Part shown: positions 18,201-27,256 of the stretch, piece by piece | Layout: every line of letters starts with the position of its first letter | Position numbering within the stretch: the first letter of the stretch is position 1 | Assembly (NCBI GenBank): GCA_947471505.1 | Contig: CANIWM010000031.1 | Span: 1 to 58,741 of the forward strand | Direction: 5' to 3' | Length of the DNA stretch: 58,741 nucleotides | From: Chthoniobacteraceae bacterium | GTDB taxonomy: Bacteria; Verrucomicrobiota; Verrucomicrobiia; Chthoniobacterales; Chthoniobacteraceae | The notes under the pieces: model-generated | What the model was told of the DNA's origin: nothing | Databases searched by the model: none | The model's input: only the letters and a program-made list of their open reading frames with translations | Made by a program: the position numbers and the translations under genes

Positions 18201-21200
18201 AGCCGGTGCGGATGACTTGGTAGGCGTTGCTGACTGCGATGGAGTTGGGCGTCGTCGCGCCGGTGGTGCCGGGGGTGATGGAGACCCCGTTGCCCGCGTC
18301 CTTCCCGAGTAAAAGGGAACCGCTATCTGCCGCGAGCGAGCTGAGTGCGCGCACCTGCGCAAAGTCCGCCGCTGCGAGGTCTGCGCCTGCGGTGAAGCGG
18401 TAGGACCACGATTGCGCGTTGGCCGAGAGCGCCGTGTTTTGCGAGAGCAACGTGGCGTCCCACGCGGCGGTCTGGAAGCCGTCGCTGATGGTGTTGAAAA
18501 GACTGATATTGCCGAAGGCGCGGAGCGTCAGCACGCCGGGCGCGTGCTTGGTGCCGAAGCGGAACGTGGCCAAGTTCCAGTCGTTCGCGTAGGTGGAAGT
18601 GGTGGCATTGCCGAGCGTGAGATTGCCGGTGGTGCTCACGATTTCCGCGCCGGGCCGGATGCTGAGAACGGGGTCGAGCGCGGTGTTCGCACCGAGGACG
18701 CGAGCGAGCATGGTGCCGTAGGTCGCGCTAGCGGTGCCGTCTGCTCCGACGAATGTTTTGCCGTTGTTGGAAATCTGCGTCTGCGTGCCGATGGTGATGT
18801 TGCCGCCGTTCGGCGTGAAGACTTTGTAGCCCTCGACGATGATGGCGGATGCGCCGGTGATGGTGCCCGCAATCGGGGCGACGCTGAGGTCGGTGCTGGC
18901 GGCGTTTTGCGGTGCGCGGAGATGCAGGGTGCCGGTGAATCTGCCGTATGCCTCGCTGTCTGCGTCTGCGCTGGCGACGCCGAGGTCGATAGTCGCGCCG
19001 CTTTGAATGTCCACGACGCCCGCGTTGAGCCCGCGTGTTTCGAGGGAGATGCTGCCGCCTTTGCCAGCCGCGCTGAAATCCTGCCCAGACGCGTCGAGCG
19101 CGCCGGAGATGATGACGCTGCCTCCGCCGAGGAGCGCGATGTTGCCGCCGTGCTGGCCGGAGACATCCACGGTGCCGCTGATGGTGATGCTGCCGGTGTC
19201 GGTGGAAAGGCGGAAGTCGTTCACTTTCACCGTGCCGCCGATGGCGACATCGCCGGTGCGAATCCTGAAGCTCTGCGCTTCGCTGAAGCCGCCGGTGGCG
19301 AGGGAGACTTGCAGCGCGGTGAAGTCCGCGAGCATGCCTGCATCGAGGGTAAATGTCCCGCCGCGTCCGCCAGCGACCGCCTTTCCGACAAACTCTCCCG
19401 CGTTTGTGAATGAGCCTTTCGGCGCGCTGATGGTGAGCCTGCCTGCGTCCGCGCCGCCGGGCGCGGAGACGCTGATGACGCTGCCCGCATTGATATTCAC
19501 CGAGCCGTTGTCGGCGGTGAGGCGGACTTCGCCGCCGCCGGTGAAACGGGTGAGGTCGTAGAAGGTTTGCTCGGCTCCGCTAAGATTCACGCGCCCGGCG
19601 ATGCTCACATCGCCCGTGGTGGCGCGGACGGTGAGTAGGCCGCTGGGTAGGCTGATGTCGCTGCCGATGGATACGCTGCTGCCTTGGAGCGTGAGCGAGG
19701 CGCCGAGACCTCCTTGGACTGTGGCTGCTCCGGCGTCATCAATGCGAAGCTCCCCGCCCGCCGTGATGCCATGCACTGCGGAGCGCGCAGCGGTGATGAT
19801 GGGCGTCTCCGCGACGATGTTGCCTTGTGCGGAAAGCCCGCCGTTGCCTGTGGCGAGGATGCCGCCGGATGCGGAGAGATTGACCACCGCGTATTGGTTG
19901 ATGGAGAGCTGCCCTTTGCCGAGCGTGATGGTGCCCGCCTTTAGCTCTAGCGCGCCGCTGGTGGTGCCCGGTGCCGCTGCGAAGGTGGCCGCTGCCGAGT
20001 TATCTAAAATGAGTGCGCCAGCGGAGATCGTCGTCGTCCCGCCGTCGTTATTAAAGCCACGGATCGCTCGGGCGTGGAGCGTCAGCGTGCCTGCGATGTT
20101 GAAAGTGCCGGTGCCGTAAATGTCGAACGTGGAGTAGCTGAGGAGCGAGACAGAGCCCGATTTTTCCAAGCTGGCCAGCGCGGTGCCGCCGAGGATGAGG
20201 CCGTCCGTGGGGTTGAGCGCGCCGGGGTTTTCGAGCTGGATGCTGATCTGGCCGCTGTTGATCGCGATGACGCCGGCATCAAGGCGGGCGCTCGGATCGA
20301 GCGAGGTGCCGTAGGTGGAGTCGAGCGTCACATTCGCGCCCGCGATGTGCGCGCCTGCGCCGATAGTCATGCGCGGCTCGGTGGAGCCTCCGAGTCCGGT
20401 GCGCGTGGTGCGAGCGTCCGCATCGCTCGTCACGCGGATGAGCGTGCCGTCGCCCGTGAGCGCGAGTGTATCGCCACCCGCCTGTAGGGTGCCCGTTTGT
20501 AAAATCTCCGCGCCTGCCGTGAGCGTGAGCGCTTTGTTGGCGACGAGGATAATCTCAGGGCTGCTGAGCGGAGTGCCGCCGTTATCCACGGTGAGGTTGC
20601 CGGTTTTGACGGTAATGGTGGTGGAGTTCGGGCCGACTTTACGGATGCCGCCGATGAGGAGGCTCTCCGCGCCAAATGAGCTGAGTTGCGCTGCGTCGAG
20701 CGAGAGCTTGCCGGGGCCTGCGGTGCCGCCTTCGCCGGTGATGACGATGTCCGAAGGGCTGGCAATATCCACGAGGCCACCGCGACTGCCCGACGGCGCT
20801 CCGGCTGCGACGCGGCCATTCAGAATCATGGTGCTGCTTGCCTGGAGCGTGAGTTGTCCGGCGTCTCCCGGCAGCCGCGGGACTTTCGCTTCTAGCTGGA
20901 GCGCGCTGGTGCGGAGGAACTCGTTCCCCGTGTAGCTGACGTAGGCAGCGCGGTCGCTGAGAGCCTCGGGCGAGAGCACTTCGAACCACGAGAGCTGTGA
21001 GTTGAGCGTGCGCTCCGCGTTGAGCCCGTTGAAGCGAAAGCCGGGCACGAGCGTAGAGCCATCGGGCAGCTCCAGCGTGCCGATGGGCGTGCCACCTTTG
21101 AGCGAGACGAGCCGCGCACCGGGCAGCAGCGCGTAGCGGGCGGGGAGCAGCGTGTAGTTCCCCTCTTCGAGCCCGGCACCTGCGCCGAGGTGGATGCAGT

Positions 21201-24200
21201 CGCCGACGCGGAGCGCGGTATTGATGAGGCCGGGATCGCCCGTGAGCGCAGAGGCCGCGCTGTTCGGCGCATACGGGGAAAAGTGCGCGCCGTAGCCGGG
21301 CAGGATCGCGAAGCTCGTGGCGGAGGCCAGCAAGTCGCGCGAGCCGCCGGGGCCAGCGACCCAGCGGTAGGAGAGCAGATCGCCGCCGCCGCGAATGTCG
21401 AGCCGCGAGCCTGCTTTGCTGTCCACATTTGCGCCTGCGATATTGATCGCCTTTTGCGCTACGCCGCCGCCGGTGATGTCGGTGCCGGTGGGGTCCACCC
21501 ACGTCACGCCGTTGATATTGAGGCCGAAGGGGACGACCAAATCTTGCCCTTCAATCGGGCTGATCGCGGAGACGGAGGTGAAGGAATCTGCACCGAGTGT
21601 GATGTTCTTCGTCGCCGCCGCTTTGTCGCCGCTGAGTGCGCTGACGGGCGCATCGCCCTCGCCGTTCCAGCCGAGATTGATCGTGCCGAGCGGCACGCGC
21701 AGCGTTCCGTTTTGCACGATGCTGGAGGCGAAGACGTTCAGCGTCCCGCCCGCCGAGAGCGGTAGTGCGCGCACGCCGGACGCTTCGAAGGAGATGCTGC
21801 CCGAGCGCGTTTCGCTGCCCACTTTATAGTCTGCCGCGATGATGGTGAAAGTCGTCGCGCTCGGCGGATAGACCTGCGCGGCCCGCAGGGAAATGTGGCC
21901 TGCGGCTTCCAGCGTTCCGTTCCCACGGATGTCGCCGCCGTCGGCGATGAAGCGCGCGGTGTCTATGCTCTGGAGCGAGAGATTCCCAATATCTATGAGG
22001 TCCGCGATGACCGTCAGTTCGCCCGTGCCGTGGGTCGGCTTCACGCTGACGGGCTGCCCGGCCCCATCGAGGAATGGCGTGCGCGGCGCAGAGCCAAACG
22101 CCAGCGGCGCAAGGAACGGCTGCCCGAGTGTGATGTAAGGCGCCTTCAGCGTGACGGCGGCGTCTGCGTAGAGCACGCCTGCATCCGCGACCGAGAGCGT
22201 GCGCCGAGCGGCGATGCTCACCGGCCCGGCAAACTCGACCGTGCCCCGGAGCGTGAGTGAATCGAAGCCTCCGCGCGAAAATGTATCGGCTGCAAAATAG
22301 CCGTGGCTCGCCACTCCTTCGACGCCGAGCCCAATCGCCGAGCCGCCGAGTTTTGCGAAAGCTGCCGGTAGCGTCGGCCCGCTTTGCGTCACGCGCAGCG
22401 TCACATCCGTCGGTTTCTTCACCGTGCCGACGGGGAAGAAGCGGTCCGACGAAACCGTGAGCGTGCCGCCGAGCGCGGTAGGCCCGCCCGCTGCGCCGAG
22501 CAGCGTGGCATCCATGAACAGATGTTGCCCACCGGTGAGCGAAATATCGCCAGCGTCACTATCGAATCGGGTCGCGACATACTCCTGCGTATAAAGCGCG
22601 GAGTTCACGCCGCTGTTGAGCGGGACCACGGAGAGGCCGGTGACATTGCCGCCCATTTCTACAGTCGGCTTGAGCGTATCAATGATGCCGGAAGTACCCG
22701 ACACATCGAGCACAGCTCCGGTCTCCGCGACGATGTTGCCGCTGATGCTGATCTGCCCGCCGGGCAGCACAGAGCCGGTGCGGAAGCCGTAAAGATTCGG
22801 GGTGTAAAGGACGGTGCCGCGTGTGGAGAGCAACGCGTCCGGGCCAAGGTGGACGCTGGTGAGGCTCTTCGCGGATTCCAAGAATGCGCTGCTGAGATTC
22901 CGCGAGCCACTGATGCTGATCCGCCCGCCGGGAGCCACGACGCTGCCGAGCATGGACACCGTCTCCCCGGTGAACGACACGGTGCCGCGTGGGTCCGTCT
23001 CGATGTGTGCGCCCACGCCCACGACGATGTCGCCGCGAGTGACGAGGGCGTTGCCGTTTTGATCATCACGCAGCCCCGGCGCGTTAAACGCAAGGCTGAC
23101 GGGCGTGCGAAGACTTTGTGGGCCGAGGATGGGGCGCAGCTCCGCGCCTTCCAGCCCCGGCCCGTAAGGAACGGCGAGTGAATTGAGCGCGATAGGCTTG
23201 AGCTGCGTCCCTGCCGTGATGGCGACTGCTGGGATGAACTCTGTCGTGCTCCCCTTCACCGCCTCGCCGAGCCCCGTGAGCGCGAAACTCGTGAACCCGC
23301 CTTGGCTGAAAAACTCGGACTGGACGAGTAGCGTGTTGAGCGTCGCGCCGACCTCGCCGCCGACTTGGATGCTTGGCGCTTGGATGGCAAGCGAGCCGCC
23401 CTTCCCGCCAGAAAATGCGGACAGCTTCGCGTCGAGCGTGAGCGTGCCACCGAGGACTTGCGTGAGCCTCGGATCGTTGCCCGCTTTGATCGAAATGCCG
23501 CCGCCTGCGCCATACGTGCGCCGCCCGCTGCGGTCGAAAAGCACGCCGCCCGAGGCGTCCAGCGCGCTGCCTGCCGACAAGTCCACATTATATCCCGCGA
23601 TGGCGATGCTTCCGGCGTCCGCTGCGAGCGGTTGGCCGAGTGGGGCCTTCGCCAGCGGGCGATCATCCACGACGAGCCCCGCGACATTCAGACTGCCGCT
23701 GGGGCCGAGCGTGAAAGTCCCGCGCCCGAGATTCGGCGTGGTGTTGATCGGCGTTCCCGCAGGCGTCGTCTGGTCCGTGTAAGGCGTGATGTTATACGCG
23801 GTAAATGAGAGCGCGCCACCGGGCGCGGAGACCTTCCCCTGCACGTTGATATTCGAGCCCGTGAGGGTGAGCCCGCCGCGTGCGGGCACCTTCAACTCCA
23901 CGTCCTCGGGGACGCTCAGTTCGCCGTCGGAATTGATCACCGTGACGAAGCCAAACCCCGCGCTGGTGAAAAGCTCCGGCGACAAGAGCACTTGCGCGAG
24001 TCGCTCCACGCCGAGCGGCGCAGCGTGCCCAGCGGCATCCACGCGGAACTCTCCCGGCGCGGAGAGCTGTCCCGCTTGGAAGGTGATGTTTGCAGGCGTC
24101 GGCGAGAAGTCCGGGCTCGGGGTGCGGGCGCTGGTGCTGTCCTGTTTTTCAAACGTAAGCGCCAGCGTGCTCAGTCGCGGTGCAGCGAGTGCCGTGCGTT

Positions 24201-26520
24201 GCCGTGGCCCGGCGATGACTTGGCCGCGAAGGTCGCCATCCAGCGCCACACCGGCACTTTTGATCGTGATGGCTCCGCCCGCACTGCCCTCGACGTAGCC
24301 TGGCTCGAAGTGGTCGCCGCTCATGGAAAGCGGGTGCGCCCACGTCTGCGAGATGCCGTATTTCGGCAGCGTCTTGGTGAACGTGCCATCGTAGAGTCCG
24401 GTGAATGGCCGGTCTGGAAAAGCGTTCGCGATGTCCACCACGCGATTGTCCGAAATGACGCGCGTGGTCTGCACGACTCCGCCCTCGAAGTTCACGTAGC
24501 CGCCGGACACGTCGAGCTTTGCGCCGCTACGGACGACGACGGAATTGCCCGCTGTGATCGTGATATTCCCGCCCGCAGTCGTCAGCTCGCTCACGCTACG
24601 CTCGATGAGGTTTGCGTAGCCGCTGACTTCTCCCAGCGGCGTGCCGACCCACTCGCGCCCGGCAAATGTGCCACGCTGGCGGATGTCGAGGTTCAGCGTC
24701 GGCCCACGCAGCGGGCCTTTGCGCTGGAGGGGCGCGTCGGCCAACTCCGCGCCGCGAAGTTCCAGCGAGAGGATGTTTCGTGCGATGGGGACGGTGACAT
24801 CGGCGGTGCCAGCGACATTCAGCACCGCGCCGGTATCAATGTAGATTTGCCCCGTGCTGAAAACGAGTTGGCGGTCTTCTCCATTGGGCCGCCATTCGCC
24901 TGCGCGGAGGATCACGTCCGCATTTGGCGCGAGCAGTGTGGAGTTCGTGCCGAAGTGGATATTGCGCCCTTCCACTACGACCTTGGAGCGCAGCGCGAGC
25001 TGGGTGCCGATGACGGTTTTTGGGTCGAGGCTGTCGGGCAAAATTTGGTTCACCGCATCCGCACCGATAGTCGCCGTGCCGCTGCCTGTAGTCGCGAAAA
25101 ACGGCGAGCCACTGCCACTCGGGACGACGGTCACAGCGCCAAAATTCGCAAGGAGATTGATGCTCCCGTTTAGCGATACCGACGTGGCGCTGTTGATGAT
25201 GCCGAGCTGCCGGACATCCTTGCCCGCGAGAGTCGCATTCGCGCGCGGCGTATCGAGCAGCCCTGTATTGATCGCTGTGCCCGCTGGATTCTGCGCGGGG
25301 ATAATCGGTGGGTCTTGCGGCGTAGCGGGCGGAGGCACAGACACCGCACCTATGAACGTATCAAGGCCGCGAAGACGCGCATCATTGCTGGAGTGCGCGG
25401 CGAAGCCGACCTGCAAGCCAGCCGCGAGAACCGTCTGCCCATCCGGGGTGGAAATCGTCCCTGCGTTCGACACATTCGGACCAACGAGCATGATGCGCCC
25501 GCCCACGCCACTGCCGGTGGAAGGGCTGGTGAGCTGCGCGCCTTCCTGCACCACGACATCGCCATACTTTCCGCCCGGTGCATCGGAGGCCACCGGGGTG
25601 AAAGCAGCCGTGCCATTCTTTCCGGCGGAAAGCGGCAGTGCGGAGAAAAGGAACTGCGAATCCGGGTTATTCAGCAACCCGCGAGCGACGAGGCCGTCGT
25701 TGATCGGCAGCGACGAGGCGACGAGGCCGTGCAAATTGATCTGCGACGATCCACCAAAGAGGATGCCGTTCGCATTGATGACATACACCTGCCCATCGCC
25801 CTCGATCTTGCCGAGGATTTGCGAAGGTTTGCCGGAAGGGTCCTTGATTTTGTTAAACGCTGTCCACTGCGTCCGATCCTCGCCGCCCTTGGACTGGTCA
25901 AAGCGGAGCGTCGTCTTCTTCCCCACGTTGAAAGTTTCCCAATTCAAGACCGCCTGCGATTTCGTCTGCTGGATGGTGACGAACGATTCGCCACCCTTCT
26001 TCGTCTCCCGCGGGAGAAGCGCGCCTGTCCATAGCTTCACATCCTCGCCCGTCTGCGGGTTGGAGAGGTTCTTTGGCACACCTGCCGCCACTTGTAGTCC
26101 ACCGCGACCGAGGCCGTTCGTTACGTTTGCGAGATTTGCGCCGAGCCTATTTGGCCCCGCGATGGCGGCGGCGCGAGCGGTGTTCTGCATCGCCTTTACG
26201 GAGTTCAGGGCTTGTGTTGTGCGAGCCAGCGCGTCTTTCGCATTTTGGCGGGCAGCCTGTGCGGCTGGGGTGAGCGGTCCGCCTGTGCCATTGCCGCCAC
26301 CACCGCCCAGCGGAGTCCCTCCGCGAAGGATGTCGCCCGCCTCTGCCTGCGACACCGAAAGCATCGCCAGAGCAAGCCCCAGCGCCACCGGTAGCGACCT
26401 CGGAGCACGAAGAGCCTCGCGAAAACGAAGCGCTGGCCCCGACGGGACGGGGGCAATATACGGCGAGTGTGAGAAAGCAGGCTGCTGGCGCATGGTTGGT
26501 GGTCTTAGAAAGTCGGACAA
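15211..26520 (-). CDS. Giant filamentous haemagglutinin-like TpsA exoprotein
   Basis: A 3769-residue predicted secreted fibre. A long N-region precedes a hydrophobic signal core (about 43-57), with cleavage probably after AEA at 61; an alternative start is Met10. The TPS secretion domain lies about 160-290 and contains the NPNGI-type motif as NANGILFG (249-256) and INLHGLVAS. The following ~3000 residues are Gly/Ser/Thr/Ala-rich, with repeated patterns such as GGxISIxG and AGxxLDASGG expected of a right-handed beta-helix. Near the C-terminus a DUF3739-like segment ends in PGDVDLIAPGGAIDAGDAGIR, followed by a run of about ten Pro, a highly charged Lys/Glu/Arg/Asp stretch and GYGGGEGPSAR. It is last in an operon whose first gene is the TpsB transporter. 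Likely role: adhesion or surface fibre; no toxin domain is recognised. Confidence 0.92.
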   Translation of the reverse strand: MSDFLRPPTMRQQPAFSHSPYIAPVPSGPALRFREALRAPRSLPVALGLALAMLSVSQAEAGDILRGGTPLGGGGGNGTGGPLTPAAQAARQNAKDALARTTQALNSVKAMQNTARAAAIAGPNRLGANLANVTNGLGRGGLQVAAGVPKNLSNPQTGEDVKLWTGALLPRETKKGGESFVTIQQTKSQAVLNWETFNVGKKTTLRFDQSKGGEDRTQWTAFNKIKDPSGKPSQILGKIEGDGQVYVINANGILFGGSSQINLHGLVASSLPINDGLVARGLLNNPDSQFLFSALPLSAGKNGTAAFTPVASDAPGGKYGDVVVQEGAQLTSPSTGSGVGGRIMLVGPNVSNAGTISTPDGQTVLAAGLQVGFAAHSSNDARLRGLDTFIGAVSVPPPATPQDPPIIPAQNPAGTAINTGLLDTPRANATLAGKDVRQLGIINSATSVSLNGSINLLANFGAVTVVPSGSGSPFFATTGSGTATIGADAVNQILPDSLDPKTVIGTQLALRSKVVVEGRNIHFGTNSTLLAPNADVILRAGEWRPNGEDRQLVFSTGQIYIDTGAVLNVAGTADVTVPIARNILSLELRGAELADAPLQRKGPLRGPTLNLDIRQRGTFAGREWVGTPLGEVSGYANLIERSVSELTTAGGNITITAGNSVVVRSGAKLDVSGGYVNFEGGVVQTTRVISDNRVVDIANAFPDRPFTGLYDGTFTKTLPKYGISQTWAHPLSMSGDHFEPGYVEGSAGGAITIKSAGVALDGDLRGQVIAGPRQRTALAAPRLSTLALTFEKQDSTSARTPSPDFSPTPANITFQAGQLSAPGEFRVDAAGHAAPLGVERLAQVLLSPELFTSAGFGFVTVINSDGELSVPEDVELKVPARGGLTLTGSNINVQGKVSAPGGALSFTAYNITPYTDQTTPAGTPINTTPNLGRGTFTLGPSGSLNVAGLVVDDRPLAKAPLGQPLAADAGSIAIAGYNVDLSAGSALDASGGVLFDRSGRRTYGAGGGISIKAGNDPRLTQVLGGTLTLDAKLSAFSGGKGGSLAIQAPSIQVGGEVGATLNTLLVQSEFFSQGGFTSFALTGLGEAVKGSTTEFIPAVAITAGTQLKPIALNSLAVPYGPGLEGAELRPILGPQSLRTPVSLAFNAPGLRDDQNGNALVTRGDIVVGVGAHIETDPRGTVSFTGETVSMLGSVVAPGGRISISGSRNLSSAFLESAKSLTSVHLGPDALLSTRGTVLYTPNLYGFRTGSVLPGGQISISGNIVAETGAVLDVSGTSGIIDTLKPTVEMGGNVTGLSVVPLNSGVNSALYTQEYVATRFDSDAGDISLTGGQHLFMDATLLGAAGGPTALGGTLTVSSDRFFPVGTVKKPTDVTLRVTQSGPTLPAAFAKLGGSAIGLGVEGVASHGYFAADTFSRGGFDSLTLRGTVEFAGPVSIAARRTLSVADAGVLYADAAVTLKAPYITLGQPFLAPLAFGSAPRTPFLDGAGQPVSVKPTHGTGELTVIADLIDIGNLSLQSIDTARFIADGGDIRGNGTLEAAGHISLRAAQVYPPSATTFTIIAADYKVGSETRSGSISFEASGVRALPLSAGGTLNVFASSIVQNGTLRVPLGTINLGWNGEGDAPVSALSGDKAAATKNITLGADSFTSVSAISPIEGQDLVVPFGLNINGVTWVDPTGTDITGGGVAQKAINIAGANVDSKAGSRLDIRGGGDLLSYRWVAGPGGSRDLLASATSFAILPGYGAHFSPYAPNSAASALTGDPGLINTALRVGDCIHLGAGAGLEEGNYTLLPARYALLPGARLVSLKGGTPIGTLELPDGSTLVPGFRFNGLNAERTLNSQLSWFEVLSPEALSDRAAYVSYTGNEFLRTSALQLEAKVPRLPGDAGQLTLQASSTMILNGRVAAGAPSGSRGGLVDIASPSDIVITGEGGTAGPGKLSLDAAQLSSFGAESLLIGGIRKVGPNSTTITVKTGNLTVDNGGTPLSSPEIILVANKALTLTAGAEILQTGTLQAGGDTLALTGDGTLIRVTSDADARTTRTGLGGSTEPRMTIGAGAHIAGANVTLDSTYGTSLDPSARLDAGVIAINSGQISIQLENPGALNPTDGLILGGTALASLEKSGSVSLLSYSTFDIYGTGTFNIAGTLTLHARAIRGFNNDGGTTTISAGALILDNSAAATFAAAPGTTSGALELKAGTITLGKGQLSINQYAVVNLSASGGILATGNGGLSAQGNIVAETPIITAARSAVHGITAGGELRIDDAGAATVQGGLGASLTLQGSSVSIGSDISLPSGLLTVRATTGDVSIAGRVNLSGAEQTFYDLTRFTGGGEVRLTADNGSVNINAGSVISVSAPGGADAGRLTISAPKGSFTNAGEFVGKAVAGGRGGTFTLDAGMLADFTALQVSLATGGFSEAQSFRIRTGDVAIGGTVKVNDFRLSTDTGSITISGTVDVSGQHGGNIALLGGGSVIISGALDASGQDFSAAGKGGSISLETRGLNAGVVDIQSGATIDLGVASADADSEAYGRFTGTLHLRAPQNAASTDLSVAPIAGTITGASAIIVEGYKVFTPNGGNITIGTQTQISNNGKTFVGADGTASATYGTMLARVLGANTALDPVLSIRPGAEIVSTTGNLTLGNATTSTYANDWNLATFRFGTKHAPGVLTLRAFGNISLFNTISDGFQTAAWDATLLSQNTALSANAQSWSYRFTAGADLAAADFAQVRALSSLAADSGSLLLGKDAGNGVSITPGTTGATTPNSIAVSNAYQVIRTGSGDISIAAARDVQLRNQYASIFTVGTKLQDASTLPNGGAFDVPEPMISGSQGTLVASNLGVDGRGGVTATAQYTVAGGNVSVTAQNDIVHNTKLGGVVSADSTRQMPTSWLYRRGNVDALTGEFATSLTGTSVDSTTWWVDFSNFFEGVGALGGGNVSLIAGRDVANVDGVIPTNARMAKGAPDAANLVELGGGDLTVRAGRNIDGGVYYVERGHGALDAGGEITTNRTRTPSLGIITDNFAPEQTWLPTTFFLGKGSIAVNARGNVLMGPVANPFLLPAGYYNSIRYKSYFSTYAAESAVSVTSLGGGVTLRLEATPVSLQSEESEPILMTWYRKHMQFGKDASVYSTANYQPWLALNETNTAAFKTAFNLMPATLRASAFSGDINVIGKLTLAPSAKGTLELLANGAVNGLNIAGRNTVEGTPTNLWVTGSVVLSDASPTSVPGAAAPLGFLATVPAGTNPVTTGTAFYNSFNALFAENGALTNALDTKQALHAPGLLHAGDADPLRIYAGTGDIQGLSVFSPKAANIFAGRDISDIGLYIQNLADEDVSIVAAGRDIIAYNANTASRVTASSAGNAITSSSAPRAGDLQISGPGTLEVLAGRNLDLGIGKSNADRTGLGLVSVGNARNTNLPFAGADLVVGAGIGPATGLGTGALDFKTFVADILAAPAATRYAEELATIIGGSGAVTDFESLPEKQQHLAALQIFFLMLRDAGRDHNDPASPDFGTYAGGFKAIDTLFPGTNWKGDISLTSRQIKTAAGGDISIFAPGGKIIVGFDAGAGQSLDQGILTESGGNIHIFANDSVTLGTSRIFTLRGGNEIIWSTTGDIAAGSSSKTVASAPPTRVSIDPQSADLKNDLAGLATGGGIGVLATVAGLMPGDVDLIAPGGAIDAGDAGIRSAGNLNVAATTLLNSENISVTGATAGAPSAPPPPPPPPPPTTVTPTDNKPQTSGQTEKEREREKDKDKERIVEEAASIFNIEVLGYGGGEGPSAR

Positions 26521-26567
26521 GGTCGCCCAGTTCTTGGCGCTGTCATGTTACGCTCCGGGCCCGCGAG

Positions 26568-27254
26568 TTACGGTTTGGAGACAGCGGGCTTTTTCTCCGT
26601 CGGCTTTGCGTCGCTGGGCTTTGGGGAGGTGCCGTCGAGGCGGATGCGTTGGTCGGCTGCTGCACTGCCGAGTTCTTCCACCATGGTCTCTAATCGTGCA
26701 CGGGTGACGCCGACGAAGGGCTCGCGGGCGGTGAGTGCTTTGCCGAGGCCGAACTTGCTGTAGCGGTCGAGAAGCTCGGTGGTGATTTCGTACATCTTCG
26801 CGTTCTTCACGCGCTGGCTGGCGACGGTGCGCTTGAGGCTCTCCGCCTCGCCAGCGAGCTTGGCGCGTTCAGCTTCGGTCTTCTTTCCGAACTCGTCTGC
26901 CTTTTTGCCGAATTCGTCGGCTTTGACTTTGAGGGCCATTTCTTCCGCGAGCTGCTTCTCCTTGGTGGCGAGGTCGGCTTTGAGGGCTTCGAGTTCTTTG
27001 GTCGCAGTTTCCTTCTCGGCGGCGCGGGCTTTTGCGTCTTCCTCGGCCTGCTTTTGGAATGCCTTCACTTTCTCCTCTAGCGCGGCCTTTTCTACTGCCA
27101 GTGCGGCTTGGGCGGCTTCGGCGGTGCGAGCTTGGGTCATCAAAGATTTGATCTGTTCGCGCAGTCGAGATTCGGGCGATGGTCCTGCGGGAGGTTCGGC
27201 GAAAAGTGTGGCAGCGCTGAGGAGCGCGGTGGTGAAAATCGTGAGTCGTTTCAT
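26568..27254 (-). CDS. Periplasmic coiled-coil protein
   Basis: A 228-residue protein with a signal peptide (MKRLTIFTTALLSAATLFA, cleavage before EPP). Residues about 30-155 are almost pure charged heptad helix (Ala/Glu/Lys-rich, with KADEFGKK repeated in tandem), then a short globular end (KMYEITTELLDRYSKFGLGKALTAREPFVGVTRARLE) and a Lys/Pro tail. The start at 27254 is set by the signal peptide and lies two bases after the porin stop, which indicates one transcript. Function unknown; position between porin and TpsA suggests a periplasmic spacer or chaperone for the secretion cluster. Confidence 0.8.
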   Translation of the reverse strand: MKRLTIFTTALLSAATLFAEPPAGPSPESRLREQIKSLMTQARTAEAAQAALAVEKAALEEKVKAFQKQAEEDAKARAAEKETATKELEALKADLATKEKQLAEEMALKVKADEFGKKADEFGKKTEAERAKLAGEAESLKRTVASQRVKNAKMYEITTELLDRYSKFGLGKALTAREPFVGVTRARLETMVEELGSAAADQRIRLDGTSPKPSDAKPTEKKPAVSKP

Positions 27255-27256
27255 GG

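Noticed and set aside
24854-26707. 617-residue plus-strand frame over the TpsA start, and similar frames across 15.2-26.5 kb
   Set aside because: All are complements of the Gly/Thr/Ser-rich TpsA gene; no start context and no recognisable domain.
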